From: Lacimicrobium sp. SS2-24
Lineage (GTDB): Bacteria > Pseudomonadota > Gammaproteobacteria > Enterobacterales > Alteromonadaceae
Assembly (NCBI RefSeq): GCF_002201535.1
Contig: NZ_NIWW01000004.1
Span: 248,001 to 312,000 of the forward strand
Reading direction: 5' to 3'
Length of the DNA: 64,000 bases
The notes beneath the pieces are model-generated. The model saw nothing but the letters and a program-made list of their open reading frames with translations. It was not told where the DNA came from and ran no database searches. Every line of letters begins with the position of its first letter. Position 1 is the stretch's first letter. The translations under genes were made by a program, and so were the position numbers. Positions 28,059-37,174 of this stretch are shown here, one piece after another.

Positions 28059-28865
28059 CTAGAACGTCGTTCTGTCTACAAAAGGCTTTGAGGGCTTATC
28101 TTTTGCCAGACCGTTTTGCATGGCAATGCGCTGATTTTTACGCCCCAGAATGCGCAACTGAATCAGCCGCTCCCAGAGCAGTGCTCCGCGGGTGTCTTTC
28201 TTCCAGGTCTTTTTAAACAGGGCTTTGGCTGCCGCCACCGCATCGGGGCTTTTTTCGCACAGAGTTTCAGCCAGTTCTTGTGCCGCCTGCAGAGGTTTGG
28301 GGCTGAGTTTACTGATAAGACCGTACTCAGCGCCTTCAGTGCCGCTGAATATGCGCCCGGTCATGGTGAGCTCTTGTGCGATATCCACACGGGTCAGGCG
28401 AGAGAGTGTCACCGTTCCGCTCATATCCGGAATCAGGCCCCATTTGCTTTCCATAATGGAGAGCCTGGCGTCGGCCGCGGCAATACGGTAGTCACAGCCA
28501 AGGATAATCTGCATACCGGCACCGAAACAGTTACCTTCCACCGCCGCAATCACCGGCATAGGTAAATCGCGCCAGACATGGGCAACGCGCTGAAAGCGGT
28601 TATCTTTGCTCCAGGGCCATTTAAGGAAAAACTTGACCGCCATTGAAGGTTTCCTGGCAACGGCAGCAAAATCAAGGCCCGCACAAAATGAGGGCCCGGC
28701 ACCTGTCAGAATCACGCAGCGGATGGTACGATCTTTCTTGATGGTGTTGGCGGCATCGAGCAGCCCATTAAACATGGCCTCATTCAGACCATTGTGTTTG
28801 TCGGGGCGATTGAGGGTAACGGTGGCAATGGCACCCTGTTTTTGCAGCTCTACCGTACTGTTCAT
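28059..28865 (-). CDS. Enoyl-CoA hydratase/isomerase family protein (crotonase)
   Basis: The 268-residue protein has the crotonase fold. The oxyanion-hole segments are GAGPSFCAGLDFA and VEGNCFGAGMQIILGCDYRI. The second segment would normally carry a catalytic glutamate in hydratases; here the GNCFGAGMQ form and a later SIMESKWGLIPDMSGT (in which D replaces the more common E in some isomerases) make the exact reaction uncertain. It may be an enoyl-CoA isomerase or hydratase in beta-oxidation. It stands alone on the minus strand. Confidence 0.88.
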   Translation of the reverse strand: MNSTVELQKQGAIATVTLNRPDKHNGLNEAMFNGLLDAANTIKKDRTIRCVILTGAGPSFCAGLDFAAVARKPSMAVKFFLKWPWSKDNRFQRVAHVWRDLPMPVIAAVEGNCFGAGMQIILGCDYRIAAADARLSIMESKWGLIPDMSGTVTLSRLTRVDIAQELTMTGRIFSGTEGAEYGLISKLSPKPLQAAQELAETLCEKSPDAVAAAKALFKKTWKKDTRGALLWERLIQLRILGRKNQRIAMQNGLAKDKPSKPFVDRTTF

Positions 28866-28957
28866 GTTTTACTCACTAAAAAGAGGTCTGACCACAGTCT
28901 AGCAAGATCACAAACGCTTTTCACAGCCCCATGCATTTTGTAATTCGTATGTCGGTC

Positions 28958-29049
28958 AATGCTCCCTGCAATCCCGGCATACCGTCCATCCCTGAACATC
29001 GCCGGGAAATGCTCCCTGCAATCCCGGCATACCGTCCATCCCTGGACAT
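28958..29049. repeat. Two-copy 42-base direct repeat
   Basis: The segment 28958-28999 recurs at 29008-29049 with one change (A to G near its end), an offset of 50 bases. Each copy holds a GTCCATCCCTGGAC type inverted repeat (imperfect in the first, perfect at 29034-29047). It lies between the crotonase gene and katG. It has the look of a small intergenic palindromic repeat, present here twice. Confidence 0.85.
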
Positions 29050-29053
29050 AACA

Positions 29054-29083
29054 AAGCGACAGCCTGACTCAGCGCTGTCGCTT
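29054..29083 (-). terminator. Probable terminator of katG
   Basis: The arms at 29054-29063 and 29074-29083 are exact 10-base complements with a 10-base loop. On the minus strand the hairpin is followed by a short T-containing run. It lies about 17 bases beyond the katG stop. Confidence 0.6.
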
Positions 29084-29099
29084 ATTCATGTTTTTTAAC

Positions 29100-31367
29100 C
29101 TAACGGTCGAGGTTCATGACTTTGGTCCAGGCTTTGACAAAATCCTGCACAAATTTTTCTTTCGAGGTGTCATAGGCATACACTTCAGCAATAGCACGCA
29201 GCTCAGAATTTGAACCAAAGATCAGATCAACCGGAGTAGCAGTCCATTTCGCCTCACCAGTTTTTCGATCCACGCCCTGATAGACGCCCTCGGTGTCCGT
29301 TTTCTTCCACACCGTAGCCATGTCCAGCAGGTTGACAAAAAAGTCATTGCTGAGCGTGCCGGGCCGATCGGTAAAGACACCATGCTCCATGCCTTTGTAG
29401 TTAGCATCCAGGGCTCGCATCCCCCCCAACAATACCGTCATTTCGGGAACCGAAAGATTCAGCTGATCGGCTTTGTCTACCAGGGTCACAGTCGGCGACT
29501 CATAGCTCCTGTCGGCATCATAATAGTTGCGGAAACCATCTGCCGTTAACTCCAGAAAACTGAAAGAGTTGATATCGGTCTGTGCCTGTGTGGCATCACC
29601 CCGACCGGGCTTAAAGGGCATGGATACGCTAAATCCTGCCTCTTTGGCAGCCTTTTCAATGGCCGCAGCGCCACCCAATACAATCATATCTGCAAGCGAC
29701 ACCTTGCGCGGCTTGAGAAACCCGTTGTTGGCACTTTTCTGAATGTTTTGCAGCACCTGAACCACTTTTTCGACTTCTGCAGGGTTATTCACCGCCCAGT
29801 CTTTTTGTGGCGACAACGCAACACGGGCGCCATTCGCCCCACCGCGCATATCAGAATCCCGGTAACTGGCTGCAGACGCCCAGGCAACACGCACCAACTC
29901 AGACACGCTCAGGTCAGTATCCAGAATCCGTTGCTTGAGCTTGACCACATCAGCCTGATTAATGGTGGACGCACTCTGCTCAGAAATCGGATCCTGCCAG
30001 ATATGAATCTCATCAGGCACTTCACTGCCAAGGAAGTTACGTGGTGGCCCCATATCGCGGTGCGTCAGCTTATACCAGGCTCTGGCAAAGGCTTGCTGAT
30101 AAACCTTAGGATCGGCCAGAAAGCGCTCAGCAATTGCCCGATATTTAGGATCGGCCTTCAGTGCCAGATCGGCAGTGGTCATTACCGGTGGGTTATATTT
30201 GCCCTGTACATGGGCATCAGGTACGACGCTGTGCAACGACTCATCCGTGGGGATCCACTGAATGGCACCGGCAGGGCTACGCGTTTGTTTCCATTCAAAC
30301 CCAAGCAGGTTACTTAAATACAAAGAAGTCCAGCGTGTCGGCTGCTGGGTCCAGGCGCCTTCAAGACCACTGGTTACTGTGTCTTCAGAATGGCCCTTGC
30401 CACACTTGTTTTTCCAGCCCAGTCCCTGCTCTTCTATGGCCGCTGCGCCGGGCTCTTTCCCCACACAATCACCGGGTTTGTGAGCACCGTGCATCTTACC
30501 AAAGGTATGGCCGCCGGCTATCAGGGCTACCGTCTCTTCATCATTCATGGCCATGCGTCCAAACGCCACACGAATGTTCTTTGCCGAGCCCATAGGATCA
30601 GGTTTACCCTTGGGCCCTTCCGGATTCACATAAATCAGGCCCATATGGGTGGCGCCCAATGGACGCTGCAGTTTTCCGTCGCGATCTTCACGATCACTGG
30701 CGAGCATTTCCACTTCCGGGCCCCAGTACACCATGTCCGGCTCCCAGTCATCGGCTCGTCCACCGGCAAAGCCGTAGGTATCAAAACCCATATTTTCCAG
30801 TGCCACATTACCGGCCAGTACCATCAAATCGGCCCAGGACAGCATCTCACCGTACTTTTGTTTAACCGGCCACAGCAAACGCCTGGCCTTATCCAGATTG
30901 CCGTTATCGGGCCAGCTGTTTAAGGGATCGAAGCGCTGCTGACCACCATCAGCACCGCCACGGCCGTCCAGTGTCCGGTACGTTCCGGCACTGTGCCAGG
31001 TCATGCGAATAAAGAAGGGACCATAGTTGCCAAAATCAGCTGGCCACCAGTCCTGCGAAGTGGTTAGCAGTGCATCAATGTCTTTCTTGGCCGCTTCCAG
31101 GTCGAGTTTGCCAAAGGCTTGCGCATAATCGAAATCAGCCCCATACGGATTTGAGCGGCTGTCGTGATCACGCAGGGCCGACAAATCCAGTTGTTCAGGC
31201 CACCAGAATTGGTTGGTCTTAACCTGACCGGCCTTGGCACTGCCTGAACCGGTCGCGCCTTTGGGTTTTGTCATTTCTGCCGTTTCCGCCAGTACCGGGC
31301 CTGACAATAAAGCCAGGCTGACCAGACTGGCCAGCGTGGAGCGTAACAACTTAGCTTGTTTTTTCAT
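29100..31367 (-). CDS. katG: Catalase-peroxidase with signal peptide (periplasmic type)
   Basis: A 755-residue bifunctional heme enzyme. Residues 1-27 form a signal peptide (ending GPVLA), so the enzyme is exported, like the KatP or KatG2 subgroup. Distal heme residues R121, W124 and H125 sit in [26 protein letters not shown] holds the tyrosine of the Met-Tyr-Trp adduct; [14 protein letters not shown] carries the proximal histidine. The C-terminal catalase-like domain is complete. It removes hydrogen peroxide. AGGGAAA precedes the ATG, and the upstream gap likely holds a peroxide-responsive promoter. Confidence 0.97.
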   Translation of the reverse strand: MKKQAKLLRSTLASLVSLALLSGPVLAETAEMTKPKGATGSGSAKAGQVKTNQFWWPEQLDLSALRDHDSRSNPYGADFDYAQAFGKLDLEAAKKDIDALLTTSQDWWPADFGNYGPFFIRMTWHSAGTYRTLDGRGGADGGQQRFDPLNSWPDNGNLDKARRLLWPVKQKYGEMLSWADLMVLAGNVALENMGFDTYGFAGGRADDWEPDMVYWGPEVEMLASDREDRDGKLQRPLGATHMGLIYVNPEGPKGKPDPMGSAKNIRVAFGRMAMNDEETVALIAGGHTFGKMHGAHKPGDCVGKEPGAAAIEEQGLGWKNKCGKGHSEDTVTSGLEGAWTQQPTRWTSLYLSNLLGFEWKQTRSPAGAIQWIPTDESLHSVVPDAHVQGKYNPPVMTTADLALKADPKYRAIAERFLADPKVYQQAFARAWYKLTHRDMGPPRNFLGSEVPDEIHIWQDPISEQSASTINQADVVKLKQRILDTDLSVSELVRVAWASAASYRDSDMRGGANGARVALSPQKDWAVNNPAEVEKVVQVLQNIQKSANNGFLKPRKVSLADMIVLGGAAAIEKAAKEAGFSVSMPFKPGRGDATQAQTDINSFSFLELTADGFRNYYDADRSYESPTVTLVDKADQLNLSVPEMTVLLGGMRALDANYKGMEHGVFTDRPGTLSNDFFVNLLDMATVWKKTDTEGVYQGVDRKTGEAKWTATPVDLIFGSNSELRAIAEVYAYDTSKEKFVQDFVKAWTKVMNLDR

Positions 31368-31694
31368 GTTGTCTTTCCCTAATTCATCATTTTCTGTGAT
31401 CTGTTAGCGCAACCGCTTTCTTACCGCAGGGTATGAGGCAAAGCCCCATGCCCGATACAAGGTCCACAGACAGACCCCAAGCAGGTGCACGGGTATTAGC
31501 AGCAAAAGCATAGACCCAAACAGGTTAATGGAGTGTTAAATAAAAGCGATTAACGTAATCGGGAAAGGATATAAGAGCGGAGGCAAAACACTTGAAATAA
31601 CAACGCTGTGGCAGCGGTATCAGAGTAAAATCAGTCACTGATCCGCCGCGCTGTATTCGCAACAGCCCGTGTAAAAGCCAGGCCCATAATTGGT
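31368..31694. promoter_or_regulatory. Intergenic region upstream of katG
   Basis: This 327-base stretch lies between the start of katG and the end of the D-aminoacylase-like gene. It should hold the katG promoter. I see no clear ORF, no terminator hairpin for the upstream gene and no site that I can identify with confidence, such as an OxyR box. Confidence 0.35.
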
Positions 31695-33203
31695 TTATCG
31701 TGCCGGCGTCAGTATTTTGCCTGAACCACGCCGAGTGAACTGACCGTCATGCAGGGTGACCTCACCATTGACCAGCACGTAACGAAAGCCCATTGCCAGC
31801 TGATGCGGATCAAGATAATTGGCGAGGGCGCGAACCTCGGTGGGTTCAAACAACAGCAGATCGGCGGCCATTCCCGGCTTTAGCAGGCCCCGGTCGGTTA
31901 ACCCCAGTATTGAGGCGGGTAAGCCTGTGACTTTATAAATTGCCTCTGGCAGAGAAAACAGACCCTTTTCAAGCGTCAGGATCTCAATCAGTTTGGCAAA
32001 ACTGCCATACCCTCGGGGATGATAGCTACCGGGACTCCCATCAGAACTGATGGCCACGCCTTCTCCTTGTATCAGCCGATACTGTAGTGCCTCATCCATG
32101 ACAAAATAGGCACCGGCAGCCCCTTGGGGACCAATCACATCGATCAGCACATCGGCAAAATGCCGATTGTGCTCTAGAGCTAACTTCTCCAGGGTTTTTC
32201 CTTTAAATTCCCCCGTACCCAATAGCGTTGCATCAGGTCCATTGCGGCTGTTGACCTTACGGGTGAGATAATCCCGCAATTCAGCACGACGATGTTCACG
32301 TGCATGGGCGAAATCTGCGGTGGTTTTTGCCCAATCCGGGAACAGGATTGCAATACCGGTATAACTGGCCATATAAGGATACACATCTGCCGTCACCCGA
32401 ATGCCTGCTTCACGAGCCTGGTAGAGTTTGCTCAGCAATTGCTGCGCCCGCTCGTTGCCCTTGCCATACACCGACTTCAAATGAGAAATATGCACCGGAG
32501 CAAATCGTCCCTGCGCAAGCAATTCATCGATAGACGCATCGAGTGCCTCATCGTCTTCATTACGCAGATGACTGGCAATCATGCCTTGGTGATCCCCCAC
32601 CACCTTGGCTAGCCGCTCAAGTTCCTCCGCCTGCGCAAATAAACCGGGAACATACTCAAGCCCAGTACTCATCCCGAAGCAAAAGGCCAGATGATGTTGC
32701 AACAAGGCTTCCATCGCCTGCATTTGCTCAGCCGATGGAGCGTCTTTTTCAATGCCAAGGTGCGCCCGCATTGAACCATGTCCCACAAACATAGCCACAT
32801 TTGGCCACAGGCCTCTGCCCAGAATATCGTCTCGCCAGGCGGCAAAGTCATCAATGATAGGACTGGCACCATCCTGTCCCAGCACCAGTGTGGTTACCCC
32901 CATAGCCAGAACATTTTTAAATTGTACCTCGCGCTGCAAATTGCCATGGGCATGTAGGTCGATAAAACCGGGCGTGGCTAACATGCCGGTGGCATCAATG
33001 GTATGGGTTGACTGCCACTGACGTGAAAGCTCAGAACCGATCGCCACAATGCTGCCCTGGTTAATCACAATGTCGGCGAGACGCGCGGGCTGACCGGTTC
33101 CATCTATGACGCTGGCCTGTCTAATCACCAGATCGGCTGTGGGTAAGGCCAGTGCCGTTTGCATCCAGGCCGTACAAAGCAGTAAACCAAATACCCTTCT
33201 CAT
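31695..33203 (-). CDS. Exported N-acyl-D-amino-acid deacylase family protein
   Basis: From the ATG at 33203, which has GAGGAA 6 bases upstream, the protein has 502 residues, including a signal peptide (MRRVFGLLLCTAWMQTALA). The D-aminoacylase amidohydrolase motifs are GFIDLHAHGNL (metal ligands), GVTTLVLGQDGAS, MIASHLRNEDDEALD, APVHISHLKSVYG and VAISSDGSPGSYHPRGYG. A final GMAADLLLFEP is typical for this fold. It probably hydrolyses N-acyl-D-amino acids or related dipeptides in the periplasm. It is divergent from the lipoprotein at 33371. Confidence 0.9.
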   Translation of the reverse strand: MRRVFGLLLCTAWMQTALALPTADLVIRQASVIDGTGQPARLADIVINQGSIVAIGSELSRQWQSTHTIDATGMLATPGFIDLHAHGNLQREVQFKNVLAMGVTTLVLGQDGASPIIDDFAAWRDDILGRGLWPNVAMFVGHGSMRAHLGIEKDAPSAEQMQAMEALLQHHLAFCFGMSTGLEYVPGLFAQAEELERLAKVVGDHQGMIASHLRNEDDEALDASIDELLAQGRFAPVHISHLKSVYGKGNERAQQLLSKLYQAREAGIRVTADVYPYMASYTGIAILFPDWAKTTADFAHAREHRRAELRDYLTRKVNSRNGPDATLLGTGEFKGKTLEKLALEHNRHFADVLIDVIGPQGAAGAYFVMDEALQYRLIQGEGVAISSDGSPGSYHPRGYGSFAKLIEILTLEKGLFSLPEAIYKVTGLPASILGLTDRGLLKPGMAADLLLFEPTEVRALANYLDPHQLAMGFRYVLVNGEVTLHDGQFTRRGSGKILTPAR

Positions 33204-33370
33204 TACTGGTTCCTCTTCAGTCACATTAAGCGAAGCGCTATCTTATCTGTAAAAACAACCAGTTAGCCAGTGGTTCAGGCGTCGCACCCTGCTTTATCAG
33301 TTCGCCATATCAACAGATCCAAATCTGTAGTATCGCGTATTCATTACACCGAAAACCTGAATGACATACT

Positions 33371-33916
33371 ATGAAACCCACGCTTACGCCCCTACTGGTG
33401 ACCTGTCTCTTGCTGCTGTCTGCCTGCGCCAGTCACTATCCCAATCAGGAGGTGGCAAACCAGATGTTCCCCAGGGTCAGCGGAGAAACCCTGAGCCAGG
33501 AGCCTGTGCAACTTCCCGATCATTTCAAAGGTCAGCACACGGTGGTGCTGATCGGTTATGTGCAAAATTCCCAGTTTGATATCGACCGTTGGCTAATAGG
33601 GCTGGATATGACCGGTACCCGGGCGCCCGTCTACGAATTGCCCACTATCGCCGGCCTGTTTCCGCAGTTCTTTGAAACCCAAATCAATGACGGTATGCGC
33701 AAAGGCATTCCCAAGCCCCTATGGAAAGGCGTCATCACCATTTTCGACGACGGTGAACGTGTACAGGCCTTCACCGGCAACACCAATCCGAACAACGCCC
33801 GTGCCATGGTATTGGACGAAAGCGGTCAGATTCTGTTTTTTCATGATCAGGGATTTTCCGTTGATGCCCTGAATCGCCTGCGCGGCGTATTGCCCGATGA
33901 GATGAAAAGTGAATGA
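33371..33916 (+). CDS. Lipoprotein, thioredoxin-like fold, possibly ATP10-related
   Basis: A 181-residue lipoprotein: the lipobox LSACAS follows a hydrophobic stretch, and cleavage would leave a Cys near residue 20. The mature part has VVLIGYVQNSQFDIDRWL, then a middle region with FPQFFETQINDGMRKGIPK and a C-terminal strand-turn-strand (ARAMVLDESGQILFFHDQG) that resembles the last part of a thioredoxin fold. No CXXC is present, so it would not be a redox enzyme. It resembles the mitochondrial ATP10 family in general outline, which is a weak suggestion. It overlaps the CIA30 gene by 4 bases. Confidence 0.7.
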   Translation: MKPTLTPLLVTCLLLLSACASHYPNQEVANQMFPRVSGETLSQEPVQLPDHFKGQHTVVLIGYVQNSQFDIDRWLIGLDMTGTRAPVYELPTIAGLFPQFFETQINDGMRKGIPKPLWKGVITIFDDGERVQAFTGNTNPNNARAMVLDESGQILFFHDQGFSVDALNRLRGVLPDEMKSE

Positions 33917-34494
33917 CGCGCATCCTCCCAGTCTTTTGCTTGTGGGTGTTACTGACGATGACTTCAGGCACAGCAGCCATGAATAAAGACCGCACACCTG
34001 GCCAATCGCTGGTACTGAGCGAAGGATGGATGCGCGTCAATGACAGCGTGATGGGAGGGATATCCACCAGCCGGGCTTATATGGAAGATGACGTTCTGCA
34101 TTTTGAAGGTCAGTTGTCACTGGCCAATAACGGTGGTTTTGTCAGCCTGCAACGCCCTGTTCCCGAAGAGGTGTTTTCGGGCTCTACAGACCTGTGTCTG
34201 AACTTCAAACTGGAACCAGGCCGTCAGCTGCAGGTGCGTCTGCGGGATGGCCGGGGGAGCGATGGCGTTGCTTATCGTCAGAGCATTACGGCAAGTGGTG
34301 ACTGGCAAAGAGTACAGCTGGACATTGGCGATTTTATACCGGTATTTCGTGGCCGGGTTCTGACTGGCTACCCCGGAGTTGAGCAAACCATAGCGCCCCG
34401 GAATATCCGCCAGGTGGGGCTGCTGATAAGCGATAAAAACACAACCCCCTTTCATTTACTGGTAAATGAAATGAGCGCCTGCACCATTCACTGA
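33913..34494 (+). CDS. CIA30 family protein (complex I intermediate-associated type)
   Basis: The 193-residue protein starts at an ATG that overlaps the previous stop by 4 bases. An N-terminal hydrophobic stretch (ILPVFCLWVLLTMTSGTAA) is a signal peptide. The CIA30 signature is VNDSVMGGISTSRAY, then NNGGFVSLQRPV, LRDGRGSDGVAYRQSI and QVGLLISDKNTTPFHLLV. In eukaryotes CIA30 family proteins help complex I assembly; the bacterial members are beta-sandwich proteins of unknown role. The coupled lipoprotein points to a shared function at the periplasmic side. Confidence 0.88.
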   Translation: MTRILPVFCLWVLLTMTSGTAAMNKDRTPGQSLVLSEGWMRVNDSVMGGISTSRAYMEDDVLHFEGQLSLANNGGFVSLQRPVPEEVFSGSTDLCLNFKLEPGRQLQVRLRDGRGSDGVAYRQSITASGDWQRVQLDIGDFIPVFRGRVLTGYPGVEQTIAPRNIRQVGLLISDKNTTPFHLLVNEMSACTIH

Positions 34495-34602
34495 TTTCAG
34501 CAAACAGCCTACCCTCAGGTCCAAATCAGTTTCGACAGTATTTACCTGCGGCACAACTCAAAGCATTAAATAATCAACCAAACCTGTTAATAGGTTTAAG
34601 CT

Positions 34603-35277
34603 TCACATACTCGAGAAATCGAGGTTCCGTATGGCTATGCGACGATTTTGCGCCTCAATCAACCCTTTCTGAGTAAGCTTTTTCATTAACCGACTGAGGG
34701 TTTCTACCGCAATCCCTAAATAGTTCGCGATATCGACCCGAGACATACACAGCTCAAAGGAGCCTTTGGACGGTGTGGAAGCTGACCACACCTGCTGATC
34801 CTGCAAAAAACGGATTAAACGAGATTCGGCCTCAAGTAAGGTATTACTGGAGTGGTTACGCTGACGCCTCACCAGATTCTCGCTCAGCAAGCTGATCATG
34901 CCATTCGCCAGTGCTGAGGACTCTGCCAGGGCGTTTTCAAAGGTCGCTCTTTCAATTTTGAATACCCGACTGTAAGAGAGTATCTCAACACTTTCCTGAT
35001 AACTCTCATTACCAAAAGCACATAATCCGATCATGTCTCCGGGATGATAAAACTGAACAATTTTTTCCATACTTGTGCCATCTGAGAGAGTCGCTTTGGC
35101 GCTCCCCTGACACAGCACATAAAGCGCGGTAAAAGCTTCTTCACTCTTAAACAGATGATCGCCTTTTTCAGGACATACAATGGTTTTAGGCAGCTTGCTG
35201 AGAACGCCGTTATGCACCTTACAACTGTGTGTATAAGGACAGTGCTTACAAATATCGATAGGCTTATCGCTGTTCAT
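34603..35277 (-). CDS. FNR-family (Crp/Fnr) transcriptional regulator
   Basis: The 224-residue protein has AAGGAAGGTGAG before its ATG. The N-terminal CKHCPYTHSC gives three cysteines (C10, C13, C19) placed like the cluster ligands of FNR. A cyclic-nucleotide-type beta-roll follows, then the helix-turn-helix MSRVDIANYLGIAVETLSRL, whose E-x-x-S-R matches FNR recognition residues. The fourth canonical FNR cysteine (the C in VCEIPF of E. coli) is replaced by F in VFKIER; another cysteine lies in GLCAFG. It may sense oxygen or redox, but with a changed cluster site. The divergent response regulator gene shares its upstream region. Confidence 0.88.
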   Translation of the reverse strand: MNSDKPIDICKHCPYTHSCKVHNGVLSKLPKTIVCPEKGDHLFKSEEAFTALYVLCQGSAKATLSDGTSMEKIVQFYHPGDMIGLCAFGNESYQESVEILSYSRVFKIERATFENALAESSALANGMISLLSENLVRRQRNHSSNTLLEAESRLIRFLQDQQVWSASTPSKGSFELCMSRVDIANYLGIAVETLSRLMKKLTQKGLIEAQNRRIAIRNLDFSSM

Positions 35278-35358
35278 GAACTCACCTTCCTTTTTAAGGT
35301 TCTATACACGCTTTAGATTGGTACAGTGACCATGAACAAAATTAGTCGATCCGCTTAC

Positions 35359-35394
35359 ACGTAGGTATTGTGATCAATATCACTTATACTACGT
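35359..35394. promoter_or_regulatory. Nested palindrome between the FNR-like and response regulator genes
   Basis: The inner dyad GTGAT-CAAT-ATCAC (35370-35383) is perfect and resembles a CRP/FNR-type operator. Around the same centre, ACGTAG (35359-35364) and CTACGT (35389-35394) form an outer 6-base dyad. The site lies between the divergent genes, about 82 bases from the FNR-like start and about 44 bases from the response regulator start. It is a likely binding site for the FNR-family protein. Confidence 0.65.
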
Positions 35395-35437
35395 AAAAAC
35401 CGCAATTGTCTTGCCATTTAGGAAACATTGTCGTCGT

Positions 35438-36109
35438 ATGGAAAGATCGAAGAGTGTGTTGGATAAAGGTGCTGAAGATTGGGATCAGGTTGTACACGTC
35501 ATTGATGACGATGCTTTACTCTTAGACACCATAGGAATGATTCTGGACAGTGTGGACATCAAGCACAAAGATTATTCCAGTGCCGAATTGTTCTTACAAA
35601 GTCATCATAAAGAAGCATTTAAAGAGATGGCTGGTTGTCTGGTTTGCGATATCCGAATGCCGGCTATTAGTGGCATGCAATGTCAGAAAATCCTCAACGA
35701 CAATCACTCCGTGTTACCCATTATTTTTTTAACCGGCTACGCCGATGTGAGAATGGCCGTTGAAGCCATGCAAAATGGCGCCTTTGACTTTGTGGAAAAA
35801 CCCTACAGAGAGCAGGATTTACTGGATGCAGTGCAACGGGCGCTTGCTCAAAATGCGGCTATTCTGGATAAAAAGCGTGCCTCAGAAAAAGCACAGGACG
35901 CCATGGCGAGCTTGACCCCTAAGGAGTCGGCGGTACTTGAGCTGATGCTCGATGGTATGCCCAATAAAAAAGTGGCTTCAACGCTCAATATCAGCTTGCG
36001 CACGGCTGAGGTACACCGTTCTCATATTATGGATAAGATGGCGGTTAACAATGTGGCAGAGCTGGTCAAAGTGGTGTTGATGGCAAAGTCTGAACATAAC
36101 CACTCCTAA
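35438..36109 (+). CDS. FixJ/LuxR-type response regulator
   Basis: The protein has about 223 residues from the ATG at 35438; a TTG at 35411 extends it by nine residues. The receiver domain shows VVHVIDDDALLLDTIG with acidic residues, CLVCDIRMPAISGMQ with the phosphorylated aspartate, FLTGYADVRMAV and FDFVEKPYREQDLL, the last with the conserved lysine. A LuxR helix-turn-helix follows: LTPKESAVLELMLDGMPNKK and AEVHRSHIMDKM. Transcription of target genes is therefore expected after phosphorylation. No kinase lies directly beside it, although several are within the cluster. The divergent FNR-like gene suggests a shared oxygen- or redox-linked role. Confidence 0.92.
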   Translation: MERSKSVLDKGAEDWDQVVHVIDDDALLLDTIGMILDSVDIKHKDYSSAELFLQSHHKEAFKEMAGCLVCDIRMPAISGMQCQKILNDNHSVLPIIFLTGYADVRMAVEAMQNGAFDFVEKPYREQDLLDAVQRALAQNAAILDKKRASEKAQDAMASLTPKESAVLELMLDGMPNKKVASTLNISLRTAEVHRSHIMDKMAVNNVAELVKVVLMAKSEHNHS

Positions 36110-36122
36110 CCCAAGCCCGTGT

Positions 36123-37166
36123 CTAAAGACGAGTTCCGCTGCCCGTTTTCTTGAGATAATCAAACACATTTTCAGCGATATCCTTGATATCACAGACACA
36201 TACCGCGGCACCCAGCTTTATGGCTTCGCCCGGCATGCCAAAAACCACACAGGATGCTTCATCCTGAGCGATGGTATAACCACCACTCTGGCGAATATCA
36301 TAAAGCCCCGCCGCGCCATCTTTGCCCATTCCGGTCATCAGGATCCCTATCGCATTTTGTCCTGCGCTTTGACTCACACTGCGAAACAGCACATCAACAG
36401 AGGGTTTGTGACCACTCACTCTCTCAGAGTCAATCAAGATGGTTCGGTAGTCGGCTCCACTTCTTTCTATGCCTAAATGAATGTCACCAGGCGCAATATA
36501 CACATAGCCCGCCAATAGTCGCTCGCCGCCTTTGGCCTCCGTCACTTTTACCTTACACAAAGTATTCAACCGGTTGGCAAAGGTGGTGGTAAAACCCGGG
36601 GGCATATGCTGAGTAATCACCACCGCAGGTGCATTAGCCGGTAAGCTTATTAAAAAGGTCTTGATGGTCTCGGTGCCACCAGTTGAGGCGCCCACAGCAA
36701 TAATTTTCTCAGTCCCACCAATAATGCTTTGTTCCTTGATGGGCGCCGAGGCGGTTCGTGTTGGTTTAACTTTGGTTGAGGCGGCCAGGCGGACTTTCTC
36801 AATAATTAACTGTCGATAGTCCTCAATGCCTTCAGCAACGCCCACCTTGGGTTTAGGAATATAGTCAATCGCCCCAAGCTCAAGGCATTTTAATGTAGCC
36901 TCTGCCCCCTTCTCGGTTAATGTCGAGATCATTAAAACCGGGGTCGGACGGGCCTTCATCAATTTTGCCAGAAAGGTGATGCCATCCATCTTTGGCATCT
37001 CAATGTCGAGTGTAATCACGTCCGGAGAGAACTTGTTCACCATGTTTCTCGCCGCATAGGCATCAGGCGCTGTCCCTACCACCATCATATCTGGCTCTTT
37101 GCTCAGCAATTCTTTGAGCAAACTTCTGATTAATGCCGAGTCATCAACAATCAATACCTTGATCAT
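36123..37166 (-). CDS. cheB: Chemotaxis protein-glutamate methylesterase/glutaminase
   Basis: From the ATG at 37166 (AGGAGTG upstream) the protein has 347 residues. The N-terminal receiver has VLIVDDSALIRSLL, VITLDIEMPKMDGI and DYIPKPKVG. A linker leads to the CheB catalytic domain with AVGASTGGTETI (serine nucleophile), ITQHMPPGFTTTFANRL (histidine) and LMTGMGKDGAAGL (aspartate). CheB removes methyl groups from chemoreceptors and deamidates glutamines; phosphorylation by CheA activates it. It is the last gene of the operon and ends convergent to the FixJ-type response regulator gene. Confidence 0.97.
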   Translation of the reverse strand: MIKVLIVDDSALIRSLLKELLSKEPDMMVVGTAPDAYAARNMVNKFSPDVITLDIEMPKMDGITFLAKLMKARPTPVLMISTLTEKGAEATLKCLELGAIDYIPKPKVGVAEGIEDYRQLIIEKVRLAASTKVKPTRTASAPIKEQSIIGGTEKIIAVGASTGGTETIKTFLISLPANAPAVVITQHMPPGFTTTFANRLNTLCKVKVTEAKGGERLLAGYVYIAPGDIHLGIERSGADYRTILIDSERVSGHKPSVDVLFRSVSQSAGQNAIGILMTGMGKDGAAGLYDIRQSGGYTIAQDEASCVVFGMPGEAIKLGAAVCVCDIKDIAENVFDYLKKTGSGTRL

Positions 37167-37174
37167 GTTCACTC

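Noticed and set aside
28958-29049. CRISPR-like array
   Set aside because: Only two copies with an 8-base spacer between them and no cas gene anywhere in the window.
29054-29083. A tRNA or small RNA gene near katG
   Set aside because: The structure is a simple hairpin next to the katG stop and better explained as a terminator.
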